Source: Apostichopus japonicus (Eukaryota > Echinodermata > Holothuroidea > Aspidochirotida > Stichopodidae). From it: a DNA stretch of 64,000 nucleotides. A program made the position numbers and the translations under genes. The stretch is from assembly GCF_037975245.1 (NCBI RefSeq), contig NC_092562.1, forward strand, positions 1,713,001 through 1,777,000, read 5' to 3'. The notes under the pieces are model-generated. The model ran no database searches. It saw only the letters and a list, made by a program, of their open reading frames with translations, and was not told where the DNA came from. Below, one piece after another: positions 1 to 11,735 of the stretch. Position 1 is the stretch's first letter, and each line of letters begins with the position of its first letter.

Positions 1-689
1 GGGAGAGGGTATAGGGGGAAGAAAAACTTCGGGTTTTAAGTCTGTCCACGATTCTGTTATTTTCTCGCAAAAATTAACGCCATAAAAGGGTGGAACTCTT
101 TTTGTGATGAAGTTTTGTGGATTGGATGACAGAAATAAATAAATAAACAGTGTAAAACAAAATAACGAGAAGGGAATTGAAAAGACTAAGTATTTCTGTC
201 GTAAATCAACTATTATGTACTATTATGTATATTAAACATAATGCCATTGGTATTCCGCGCGTGATGGCTACATAATATACAATTTATGAAAATGCTTTTT
301 CAAGCAATGTGCAGCTGCAAAATTTAAATTTCACCAAACCTCGTTAATTGTGCAGTTTTGCTCTTTGGATAAAAATTTCACGGATTATAAAAGAGCCGTA
401 AAATTCGACAGGGTTAATTAAATTATATGGTAGAAATATCATAATGACCATGAAGCACACACTCTGCCATATCACATCTATAATACCAAATCAACAAATG
501 TTGATATTTATGTTGAGGAGGATATCAAGGTTTCTATGGTTTCAACGTGCACTTGGAAATGTGGAGCCTATTTGAGCAAGTTTCAGTAAATATGACGTCA
601 AGCTTCAAGACTTTTTGGGGTAGGGGAGGGGGGTGGGGGCATTTTATGTCATAGTCTTTGTATTGCATTTTATGGTATAGTAAAGTATT
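1..689. other. Non-coding AT-rich flank, no gene seen
   Basis: No recognisable coding sequence. It contains one TGACGTCA palindrome at 593-600 and a G-tract cluster at 617-639 (four runs of four or more G) able to form a G-quadruplex. Confidence 0.5.
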
Positions 690-1500
690 AACGTTGATAT
701 TGATATCAGTCGCATCATGGAGATTTTTATATCAGTTTGTGGATTATATTGATATAAGTTTCAATATGGATAATATTGATATTACTTTAAATATGGATTA
801 TATTGATACCAACTTCAAATAGCTTACATTGATACCAGTTTCATTGAATATGGACAAGCCTATATTAATATCAATTTCAGCATAGCTTATATTGATATTA
901 GCTATCAGTTTCAATATAGCTTATATTAATATCAATCTCAATATAGCTAATATTGATATCAGTTTCATATAGAATATATTGATACCAGTTTCAATATAGC
1001 TTATATTAATATCAATCTCAATATAACTAATATTGATATCAGTTTCAATATAGCTTATAACAATATCAATTCCAATAAAGCTTATATTGATATCAGTTTC
1101 AATATAGATTAAATTGATATAAATTTCAATATAGAATATATCGATTTCAGTTTCAATATAGCTTATTATAATATCAATTTCAATAACGCTTATATTGATA
1201 TTAGTTTCATTATAGATTTTATATCAATATCAATTTCAATATAGCTTATATTGATATCAGTTTCAATAAAGCTTATACTGATATCAACTTAAATATAGTT
1301 TAAATTGATATCAGTTTCAACATAGATTATATTGATATCAGTTTCAATAAAGCGTATATTAATATCAATTTCAATATAGCTTATATTGATATCAGTTAAT
1401 AATAACAATTTCAATAAAGCTTATATTGATATCTGTTTCAATTATAGCTTAAATTGATATCAATTTCTATATAGCTTATACTGATATCAGTTTCAGTATT
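690..1500. repeat. 27-bp satellite with EcoRV-type core (about 30 copies)
   Basis: Roughly thirty diverged copies of a 27-bp monomer built from TTATATTGATATCAG followed by TTTCAATATAGC. Most copies keep GATATC or a one-base variant. A three-monomer block beginning at 919 recurs at 999, so part of the array grew by higher-order (about 80-bp) duplication. It is AT-rich and non-coding. Confidence 0.9.
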
Positions 1501-4440
1501 AGTTTTATCACGAAAATAATAAAAACACACACACGAAAGGGAAACTTTTGTCGCCAGAAAGAATCCATACAATCGATGTGCCAAGAGTTTTCTTGATTTT
1601 TGTAGAATGTTATTCATTATTAGCAGTCAGATATGTAGTTATATGAATACAATAACATAAGTATGAATATAAGTAGATTTACCAGGATAATGAGGGAAAA
1701 TGATAAAAGAGAAATAACTTGAGCAAAGGTTCCAGACGTTATGCATTGGTTCCCATATTTGTTTCGATAAAGATATATCTTTATACCCCCCCCCTCCCAC
1801 CCCCCTTCAAACTCAAACCGTGTCATATGAATTGATATCAATTAGCCCTGAAAAGAAACATGACCGATCGATATTAAAAAAAAAAAGGTTTTTATTTACG
1901 ATCTCGATTTTATACAAATTGTGGTCAGTTGTTGAATATAATATTTCCTATAAAGTGACTAGGAAAAGTGACTAAGAAAATATCCACTGATAAAATTTTA
2001 AAAAATAATAAATAATAATCATTTCGTCCATGGAATTTAGAGAAAGAAAAGTGGCAAATCATAGGTTGGAAGTAAAGGGTACGAAAGGTGACTTTACCAT
2101 CATGAAAATCTTTTTTTTTTTTCATGTGTTTTCTGATTTTGACCGTGTTGTCAATCGCAGTGCAATTGGAATCAAATCGGACCCCAAATTACACACCTGA
2201 CACCTCGCTGGAACTGAAGGTTAATTTCTCCGTAGTGATTCACGCGAAAAGAAAAAAACAAAACAATTATTCCCTATATGTGATGTGTGATTTATTGTGT
2301 GATTTATATAGGATACAGATATAGTGTGCTGAAGCATAGATACTTATGCATAGACGGTCAACTGTAATGTAAAACGGCTTTGGCAATATTTTTGGAAGGC
2401 AAAGCTCTTTGTTGAATGTCTTGTTGGAATTATCCTCAAGATTGAAGCAAGTTTGAAACCCCCACCACCCCCACCCCCCCCCCACACACAAACCCACTCA
2501 TACAAATACACTCACATACACAGCGTGACCAGACAAGCGATAAGTTGCTATTTGAGCTGAAGTTATACAAATCAGTTTTGAAGGCCTGGCTAAACATTTA
2601 TCAAGAAACAGTGGCATCATGACACTGCGTATATCACTAGCCTAACTGGAATGTAGGCTTTTTTATCTTAGGGTATCCCGTTGAGATGTACACACAGCCA
2701 CACAAGTCGTCCCAGCTTGCTCAGGAGCCATTACCCAAACACCGACCGATTTTGTGTCCATCAAACCTCTGCGGACACATCGGGTTATTGACATATTGCG
2801 TCGCTTTGAAGTCACCGATTCCCCCGTACGTGAGGTTTAACCGTAGAACGAGGCACAAGGGGAGATTTAGAAACTTGGGGAAAAAGAAAAAAAAAATCTG
2901 GCCTCGGTATGATTCTACTCCAGACCTTGAACGGTATAGGAAAGCCACATGGTAACGTTGTTAAAGTCATGTAATCACGCAGGAGGCGAAGGGCACTATG
3001 TCTTCGTTATGTTGACTTAACATTAATTCTTAGGTTCCCCATTAATGAAGACGCCCGATCCATAGACGCCATCTAGCTTGGCCCTTTTGTCCCAAATACG
3101 TGTTCCAAACCTACATACGAGTTTGTTGTTGTCGCAGTAGGTGGGACCACGTTGGTTTACACTCCCTTGCGATAGACCACCGAAAAGGTCATTGATTTTA
3201 TCAAGATAGCGGTTAACGTATCTGGTGCTTCTCACTCGTCTCCCTCCCTCCCCCTCTCTCTCTTACCCTCATATAGTATTGTTTACTGCTTTGTTACATA
3301 ACGATAAACAGTAAACATGAATTTTCACGAGTGAACCTATGGTTTGCACACAGTGCTAAGAATGTCTTAATATTGTCAGTTGTGTGAGGAATGAGTCCAC
3401 TTTAGCTTAATAACATGAGGATTAGCAGCTCCCTGGTTACAGTGGGTACCACCATTCAATTATCAATGTCCACATCTATAAAGCAGCGTAACGTAGCGCC
3501 ATAGCGATACTGAAATCTATATGATGATAAACATTATTCACACAGGCCTCACTCCCTCCCCTCCCCCTTCACTAACGCCCCTCTCCTTCAATCACACTAA
3601 AACCCACCCCATCACTTCCACCTCACTCTCTTCATTGTTCACTACCTCCCCATCCTCCTCCCTTCACTCACATGTACCCTGCCTACGGGCACGTTTTCTT
3701 TTTGAATTCCCTTGTTTATGGGTCTGGCCTTTATCTCCCATATTTTGCTTGTGTTGAGCTTTAAAACAAGCGTCATTACACACAGTTAGCTTACGACAAG
3801 ATAGATCATCTGAAATAACGTAAGCTTTTTGTATGAAGAAGAGCTCCCCAGTATGTAATTTAATACATTGTGAAGGTAAATTCTTGAAATCAGGAAGGAT
3901 GATCTTCTTCTCATTTTTTGCTATCATTTGTTGAGGCTTTATGATATAAAATTACGTTATTAGATCCTAGAATTCTACATAAAGCTATATCCAGACCGAC
4001 ATCACTGATATTATTCGAACACACTGTGAACGCGTGAACTCACTACTTGTCTGCTGTGTGTGACGATGAAGTGGCGACAGGGGTGGTGATAAAAACCTGG
4101 TCGCAACGTTTTTACTGTCGCAAAGTAAAAGCTTATCTGTTATTTCATTTCCGCAGAACATAAACTATGTACAACTTTTATCTGAACTTGTCGCCATCTC
4201 GTTCTGCAGAGACATGGTTGTTTCTGGGAGGTTAGCCGCCGTACACGTACAGTACCATAAACTAAGACTTTCGACCTTAGTACCCAATTTCTTTTTACTT
4301 TCACCAAATGATTTCTTCTCTTTACGCAGGTCGGAACTTAGACGAAGCAATCCTGAAGCAGAAATTTGTCGAACTTGGCAATTTTGAGGAGAATTGATCA
4401 TGGTGGAAACAAAAGAAGGATCAAGAAGCAGTGGTAGCAA
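1501..4440. other. Non-coding stretch with C-rich tracts
   Basis: No convincing gene. C-rich tracts lie near 1787-1808 and 2458-2495. The part from about 2690 to 3240 has a more balanced base composition and short open frames on both strands, none with a recognisable domain. The minus-strand frame at 3023-3235 begins with GTG, not ATG. Confidence 0.45.
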
Positions 4441-4460
4441 ATGGGTACTTTACACATCGA

Positions 4461-4490
4461 TGACGTCATCACAGGCGTGCCGTATAAATA
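4461..4490 (+). promoter_or_regulatory. CRE plus TATA-box pair, candidate core promoter
   Basis: Perfect CRE palindrome TGACGTCA (4461-4468) is followed 14 bp later by TATAAATA (4483-4490). This order and spacing is typical of CRE/TATA promoters. Initiation would be near 4515 on the + strand. There is no long open frame downstream, so any product would be non-coding or short. Confidence 0.35.
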
Positions 4491-4579
4491 TATATATAGA
4501 AAGAGCAAGGTCAAAGGGAGCAGTGAGCGGTGGTATACAATCGATCACCCGTTGAAAGCCGGTGAACTTTGTCCTTGAG

Positions 4580-5450
4580 CTACCTACGTCATTTCGTGGA
4601 CCAAGCTCCATTGGAAGACGGTTTCGTCTCAGAAATTTACATCGCAAATGGAACAGTTGATCTGTAGATGGTTACCCGAACTTTCAATTCGAGCTGCACA
4701 AGAAGACCGCATTCGGTGGACCTAGCTCCGTTGGACCGCAGTTTCGTCTCCGACGTTAACGTCCGATATGGGACAAGTTTGATGTGTACATGGCTACCCG
4801 AAATACCTTCCCTCCAGACACGTTCGTCATTTGGTTGACCAATATCCGTTGGAACACGTTCTCTTCTCCGCAGTTACGGTAACACTGGGAATAGAGCAGT
4901 CGATGTAAACAGCGGTTTCATGAGCCTTGGTCTTGCTTGTATGCAGGTTGGATAATCCACTTGAAAGGGGAAACTGTCGATAGAAAATGGTGAAGCAATG
5001 GACTTGAATGTGACGCTGTTGCAGAGATAGGGGGATGGGGAAAAGTTGACCGGACTGTCGGACAGACAATAGTTATGTGTTGTAGGTAGATACGGTTCCT
5101 TCATTGTAGGTATACAGGTCATGTGTGTACTGTCATTTGGCTGACCAACTGAATGGGAATATGTTGGTATGACGATGAAGAAGTAGACATGAATGTAATG
5201 TAGTGGCTACGAAGATGGGAGATAGTTCGAGCTTTAAGATCTTTAGGTCTACTAGAAATAGGAATCTTCAAACAATCGACACGAATTTAGGACAGCCAGT
5301 GAATTGGGAAATTTGGCAGTCGAGCAGATGGTCTCTGGGTAGGAGAGGAAGATGATGGTATGCAAGTGCATTCGGATCAGGATCACAAAATGAGTCGGTA
5401 TATGGTTGAAACTGAACAATGAATTGACCGAGATACCGATTGTTAAGACT
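4580..5450. repeat. Ancient degenerate tandem repeat of about 120 bp
   Basis: Related blocks with the pattern CGTCATTT-GG-TGACC-A--TCCGTTGGAA recur near 4587, 4707, 4825 and 4946, about 120 bp apart, with weaker copies near 5131 and 5287. GTTACCCGAA/GCTACCCGAA ends the first two units. Copies are strongly diverged, so the array is old. Minus-strand translation gives a loosely repeating peptide (around VETVFQ, DETAVQ, EKRTCS) but no continuous frame. Function unknown. Confidence 0.6.
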
Positions 5451-5783
5451 ACCTGTGTGGGTGTGTGAAACTGGTGCCCGGGGCTGATTGGTTCCTACGG
5501 ATCCATTGAAGATACGAAGGGAAGGCCGAGGGCAAGCGATATGCCAGAGCGCTAAATTGCATAATTTCTTGTTGTGTGTGGAAATCACTGAAACATTTAC
5601 GATATCGCGAAAAATCATTTTTGCTCAAGTTTACAAACGACGCCGTACAACTGATGTATCATTGTGCTTTGACAATCATTTATTGCTAATTGAGAATATG
5701 GTTTAATGGTCATATTTTGTGTAAAGCGTGTTTACCTTAGGAACGTAAATGTTTGCCTAATTTTATATGTAATCATATATATG

Positions 5784-5789
5784 AATAAA
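5784..5789 (+). terminator. Isolated AATAAA poly(A) signal
   Basis: AATAAA about 1.3 kb downstream of the CRE/TATA pair at 4461-4490, on the same strand. It could end a non-coding transcript starting near 4515. AATAAA is frequent in AT-rich DNA, so support is weak. Confidence 0.2.
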
Positions 5790-6293
5790 GTTTACCCGCA
5801 AATGTTTCAAAATTCCTTCTGGCCGAGTGTTTAATGTAAAACGTCGATAGTTTGCTTTACGAAACTTTGAAGAAGATATAAACATCATCATTTGCAAAAA
5901 AAACCTAAGCATATTTGCCTCTGCTCTTGTTAGCTTGATAAATAAAACACAATTATGATTAATAACGCAAAAAATGTTGGATTTATAAGTTTGACAGAGA
6001 CTCCATGCAGAAATTTGAGAGACAATTATTTACAGAATGACATATGCTTAAAGGCCATGAGTACTGCCGCTTAAGATAATTTGTATCTAAAATTTCTGTG
6101 TTCTCTTTCAACCCCACCTATCCACATCTTCGTTCGTAAATATCCATACTGAGGAAATGTTCTCGTTTCTGATTGATGGATATTTATGCGAAGAAAATGT
6201 GTCCTTTTTGTCGATGGAAATGCATTTCCCTTCAAGATATAAAGTTGAATTAAATTTCTAATTTAGATATTACCGGTGTACCATTATCCATCG

Positions 6294-6327
6294 GATATAT
6301 ATATATGTGTGTGTGTGTATGTATATA
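6294..6327. repeat. (AT)n/(GT)n microsatellite
   Basis: Short compound dinucleotide tract of AT, then GT, then GTATATA. Confidence 0.9.
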
Positions 6328-6889
6328 AAACTGTATCGTCTCCTTACCTACCCAGTGATTGTACATAATTATGATGTCACATATAATACATGAAAGACAC
6401 TTTTTCAGCACGATACTTCCCACATGGAATTGCATGTCTGCTTATCTATAAGGGGAAGGGGGAGCGGAAGAGTGTGAAGTTCACTCTATCAAAGACAGTG
6501 AAGTTCTTGACTGCATGGACATTTTTCTCTTTTAAAACATGTCAAACCTCCTGTTTGAAATGGTTGTTCTCCTAGTTATAGCCTTTACATAAAAGAGCTT
6601 ATAGTTTTTATTCGTCCAAAACTAACATTCTGCTGCAACTTGACAATCTCTTTAATGATTATGTCATTATGACGTCATTCGCATAAGTCTATAGGGACAC
6701 TACAGACGTTTTTGTCATGTACCAAGCTAACAAGCCAAAGGCTAACTAAACGTCGTCATCAACAAACAGCGCGTGGATATCGCAACCATATTACTCGGAA
6801 ACTCATCAATTTTCTCTTTTCCCGAGGAGGAGTGACCGAGTTTTGGGGGAAATAATAAGTTCAACCTGGCCAGCCTCTTGCAGATTTAG

Positions 6890-7260
6890 TGGAGTAGCTG
6901 AAGACAGATGTGATAATGTAACCAATGAATGGCCTAAGACTGCGCTGGATTATCTCTAATGGCTGAGCAGAGCAGGGTAGAGCGATCATAACCCGGGGGA
7001 AAAACCGACGAGGAAACACCTACTTTCCTGCCCCGTCCAAACAGGCTTGTACAAATATTAGCAATCGCAGCAGCAAATGTTACCGTGCGACACGGTTCAA
7101 TGAAAGCTGGAAGGCATCCTCCCCCATTGAACAGGTAGTCAGCCATTCTGTTTAGTACAAATCTTTGGCGAGATGAGGCCCGTCGGCTCTACGGCAGGGA
7201 AGCGGTCATCGATGAAAAAAAGGCTTGTTCGCTTTAATCAGCTCGCAGGGCAAACTAAGG
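6890..7260. other. GC-elevated, low-repeat island of unknown function
   Basis: This segment is visibly richer in G+C and CpG than its surroundings, and free of simple repeats. The longest frame (minus strand, 6934-7146) has no recognisable domain. It contains an Otx-type GGATTA word near 6948. It could be a conserved non-coding element or a decayed gene fragment. Confidence 0.35.
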
Positions 7261-10200
7261 GTATTAAAGTGATAGACGACAACAAATAATATATTCTCGA
7301 ACACGGAGAAGATGACACTCGGGAAACCAGAAATGAGAGGAAATGTCTGTCATAAAGACGTAACAAAAATATACATTCAAAACAAAAAGAACTTAAAGAA
7401 AGAAAGATCGATGTTTTAGGGTAAGGTACAAAGATAATGACAAATTACAACAGGTCGTTACAGAAATGATCCGTACATTTTTTTTTTTTTTTTGGTTTTT
7501 TTGTTGAAGTACCACGAAACACTTTTTGAATAATTTTCCCGTTAAGTCTGCATGTCACCGCTGCTTATAGGCTATATTAATGCGCAGCAATGATGTTAGG
7601 GACGAAATGAAAGGGGAAAACATGAAATTAAAAATCGATACATAAGGGAACAAACAAATAAAATAATAAATAGAAAAGCTGACGTGAGCTGTGTCCAAAA
7701 CAGTGCATGGTTAAAGTTATGCCAGTGTAAGTTTATACTCGTTTAGCCTATACAAGATATACTGGGAACATTCATAAGATGTTAGTAACATACTGTCCGA
7801 AGCAGATAGGACATTGGCTTCTTTTTCCACGACCAGTAACGCCATACGCTTCTTGTTTTTGTTTCTGTTTGTTTTGAGGGCTTCTCTCGCTATTTATTAG
7901 TCTGAGGGCGTATATGCATAGAAGATAGAAAATGCAATTGATATCATTTCAATATTTAAACGAAAACAAGTTGAACATTGTAATGTTGGAATGTAATTTG
8001 ACACCCCTTTACTCATTAGTTGGATAATCCACTATGCGTAGACACTCCTTTACACATTAGTTGGGTATCCATGTATCAATCTATGCGGTTACACTCCTTT
8101 AGACATTAGTTGTATATCTATTCTTCAGTCTGTCTGGTTAAGCGTCTGAAACTTATTGTCCAGTACGGAAACTTCTTTGTGCCACAAATAATAAAGAAAA
8201 AAATCTTAATTGTATAATATGGATATCTTGAACTTGATGCCACATTCCATCATTCCTTGTGTGATTTCGACAGGAGAAAGTAAATCATACCACGTTTATG
8301 ATATGATATTTGTTATCCTACTGGGTTGGTATTACAACCAGATTTCGGCACACCTTTTGAAAGTTTAGGAGCTTGAAATAATTCATTATTAGAGCAACGA
8401 ATATGCAAACTTTCATTATTATTATTATATTCCTAATTCTTGAAGATGTTGAAAAAATACCCTACGACTAAACTTAATTCACATGACCAAAGTCCAAAAC
8501 AAATTTCTGTTTCGTTATTCCTCACTGAACCTCCCCACTCCCTCTTTCCCCTGCCCTTCTCCAGCTCAACCTCTTTGCTATACCTCGATGAACGTTACAC
8601 TGAGCGAGAGTTAAACCCCCAAATAAAATACAGAACCCTGTTTCCACCAAAGAATTTCAATTTCATTTAATAATGATTAAGATTATATTATTAGATCATA
8701 TACTAGGTTATATAGTTCATTGCCACCAAACTGAGAAAAAAAAAAGATGTGTTGAACTATTTTTGTATCCAATCTCGCTTTAAGAAAGTAACCCCTATCC
8801 CCTAAGGGAGGATTAGGGCCGTCGTGAATACAAGCTAACACAGGTCAGTAAGCGTTGATCCTGTTGCCAGAGGCATAAGCATTATATAGCAAGCAGCCTA
8901 GTTATTAGTCATAGTATACAAAAGAAATAACAATTAGAGGTGCTTGTCAAGTGAAATATCATTTCCATTCTTCATTCTCCGAGGAGTTATATACTTACTC
9001 TTGACGAATATTTAGGGGGCAAAGAAAAAGAAATAGTGTCCTTTTGGGAGGAAAGACTGACAGGTACATTGCAAGTGAGACCGCCTCTCATATAGATTCT
9101 CCCAAAAAATAGAGAAAGAAAGTGGGGGGAAAAAAGAAAAGAGAAGCCTGTTAACAGAGTGAAAATGGAACAAAAACAGTCGGGCATTGATGCGATCAAA
9201 GTGAAACAATAAAAGGAGATGGATTTGGTTGTGATGAGAGATAAACAGGTAAACGTTTGGTTAACATTTGATGCCGGTGTCCTTAGATGGTTTGCGAGAT
9301 GAATTGATTCTCAGTGATACCCAAACCGAAATCTCTTTCAGAGCCGGGCTTAAAAAAAGGAGAGTAAGTAAGGATTTAAGATGTCGACTTAATCTTGTGA
9401 CCGATCAGAAAGTGTGGTGTGTCGTGGAGGTCAATCAAACTAAGGTGCTCCAACAGACAACTCGCTCACATGATTCCACATGTGTCCATTTAACGGATGG
9501 CGTCTCCAAATTAAGTTTTAAACAGCATATTTTATGGGTTAATGCAGTTCTTCTTTTCTTGCATTTGGTCTACAATTTCAGCAAAGCTAAAACTTTTTAT
9601 GGGACTTTAACCGCCAAATTGAAATATATCCTAATCAACTCAACAAAATGTTTTAAGCAGACTGCAAGGTTCATCTGCATAGGCCTATATGTTATAATCC
9701 AGAGGCGCATAGGAAGGTGCGGTCATTCTTGTAGTTTGGTTGGGTTACATTGAGACCACAAAGGGAAAGAAGTAGGATTCAGGTTTCTCCTTTTCGCTTT
9801 TGCAAATTACTAGGAACACCCCGGCACCTTTACTTCCCCCACTTTCTTATACGTCCCTGTAATCAAATAGAAAATACATGCAATGAAGTTCATTTGGGGT
9901 TTTTTCTTTCCATACTTGAAATTTGTGGGAAGAGATGTCCATTTCGGGCTTCCCTGTGGGCTTCCATGAGAACCTATAGTTGTAAATTACAAAATAAAGT
10001 GCCTGCCCTACATAACCAATTGGTCAGTAGAATCATACAAGATTCATACTTGCTTGGTTTTATCTAAATATCTTAATATCTCTATATTAATCTCTGAGTG
10101 ACACGAAATGGTATATCTAATGGTGCCAGGCTCTGGTTCGAGCAATTAAAAATTATCTTTTAAATTTGAAGAAAGAAAAAAGTTCGAAGCGCTCTAACTG

Positions 10201-10769
10201 TTTCTCTCTTTCATGTAAACTACTGAAGTTATAAATGATTACTATAAAACGGTTTAAAAGCACTAAATTTATAAGAACTTGTCGTTGCAAGTCACTGATG
10301 TCAGAGGTCATCCCTCTGTCGGCACAAATAAACCACCAACCGTTTATATGTTCAACATATAAACTGCAAACGCCATACAAATCTACCGTAATTAACGCGA
10401 AATGCATTGTTGTAGTAGGTAATTTAGGTTGCCTGCATTCTTGTCCGATCTGAGCAGATGTGTAATTCTTTGAGCAAATTCTGTTTCATTATACAAAGTA
10501 AACACTTAGCCTATGGGGTCCGGCGTAGCAATACCGATATGACAGATGCACGCATATATAGGCCTAGTTTAATTTGCATATAAAATTGGACGGAAGTTAT
10601 CACTGTCGAATGGGTTAAGTACAAACAGTTTTCTTTTCATTTCACTACTAAAATCAAATAACACTAATGCCACTTATTAAAAATGACTATAGTCAAGTTT
10701 TAGAACAAATAATTGAGAAAATGTCGGTACTCTCTTTTGTGTATAAATAGTCTTAATGGTGGAGATTGT
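7261..10769. other. Non-coding stretch, no gene recognised
   Basis: Apart from the three-copy repeat near 8001-8112 and T-rich or A-rich runs, nothing is recognisable. Two consecutive open frames on the + strand (9268-9753, 161 codons; 9750-10067, 105 codons) have no domain, signal peptide or family resemblance that I can see, and are best treated as chance. Confidence 0.4.
8001..8112. repeat. Short three-copy tandem repeat
   Basis: The word ACACTCCTTTACACATTAGT (allowing a few changes) occurs at 8001, 8042 and 8091, spaced 41 and 49 bp. It is a small degenerate minisatellite with no evident function. Confidence 0.7.
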
Positions 10770-10905
10770 CTGGGAGACTGGTGACTTATTCTTTACAATT
10801 AAATGTTAATGTCGTTCATTGTTTATTAATTAACGTTCGTTTGATTACAATTAAGTTTAATTAATTGCAGTCTTAAAGTTACGTGAATAGTTAATTGGAT
10901 TTGGT
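10770..10905. promoter_or_regulatory. Homeodomain/Sox/Fox motif cluster, candidate enhancer
   Basis: Within about 135 bp there are several TAATTA/TTAATTAA homeodomain cores, the word CATTGTTTATTAATTAAC that overlaps a Sox site (ATTGTT) and a forkhead site (TGTTTAT), GATTACAATTAAG, and GTTAATTGG. It has no simple-repeat structure. Enhancer function and any link to foxD, 14 kb away, are inference. Confidence 0.3.
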
Positions 10906-11163
10906 AAACTGTTGCATCGGCCTGCTTCGACGATGGCACTATTCTTCAACTTGTTATGAACCTAAACATGACTCAGTCGTTTAACACAAATCTAAAATTC
11001 ATGAAAATACACTGTTACCATAATCCATCAAATTCGCTTCATTCCCCCCCCCCCCCCAAAAAAAATATATATATATATAAAAAAAATAAGCTAATCATTG
11101 TTAATACTTTTGAAGCACTTTGTCAACGAGACAAAATTCAAAATATGTATGTATGTATGTTAT

Positions 11164-11340
11164 ATCCTCCTGCAAGCAGGAACTTGCGAAGAAGCCTCGT
11201 TGGCTTCTTAAAGCCTCAAGCTGATCGAAGTCAGTCTCTTACATTCATATTTAATGTCCATGATTACGAATTGTCAATTGTCAACAACTCTGTAACTGGA
11301 CGACATACATTAATCTTGGAGTGACTTGAACTGGGGACAC
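11164..11340 (+). repeat. Structured dispersed-repeat-like fragment
   Basis: A balanced-composition block after a short GTAT tract. It contains a perfect 7-bp hairpin with a 5-nt loop (AGAAGCC-TCGTT-GGCTTCT) and a second small inverted repeat (TCCTGCAAGCAGGA). It looks like part of a high-copy invertebrate repeat, but the family cannot be named from sequence alone. Confidence 0.35.
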
Positions 11341-11559
11341 AAAAATGTTCTACATCGGATAAACTTATTAATAAAATTCGCTAGTTGAATTGTTAAAAGA
11401 ATCATTCCAACAATTTTAACCACAAAACTGTTTGGGGTTAAGGTAAAGCCATTTTAATGTGTTCATATTGCACGGCAAGTTGGGTTAGAACAGGGAGTTC
11501 CCTGATTTAGAAAATATGACAAAAAAAAATCCTGACTCATCACAAAAAAACGTCACAGG

Positions 11560-11735
11560 TCGGAGATACGACAATGATGTTACCTTGTTTTCGACGTCCG
11601 GTAGAATTGTGTGTGAAGGTCGTGACTGTTGAATTCGGTCTCTTTGAGGGTACTAGGTAGATCCTGCATGCCACACCTGAGGACGACAAAACGTTAAATA
11701 AAATAAAACCAAAATAAAATAAAATAATAATAATA
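11560..11735 (+). mobile_element. Retroelement-like 3' end with A-rich tail
   Basis: A moderately GC-rich segment ends CCTGAGGACGACAAAACGTT and runs into (TAAAA)n and (AAT)n tails. That arrangement resembles the 3' end of a non-LTR or Penelope-like retroelement copy. No reverse-transcriptase coding sequence is present, so it would be a truncated remnant. Confidence 0.3.

Noticed and set aside
690-1500. CRISPR-like regularly spaced repeat
   Set aside because: The units are contiguous 27-bp monomers without unique spacers, so this is a eukaryotic satellite.
3023-3235. 70-codon minus-strand frame with reasonable codon use
   Set aside because: It starts with GTG, no domain is recognised and no splice context is clear. 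It could be an exon, but support is too weak.
9268-10067. Two adjacent frames of 161 and 105 codons on the + strand
   Set aside because: No recognisable domain or signal, and the frames abut with different phase. Long chance frames are expected in 64 kb.
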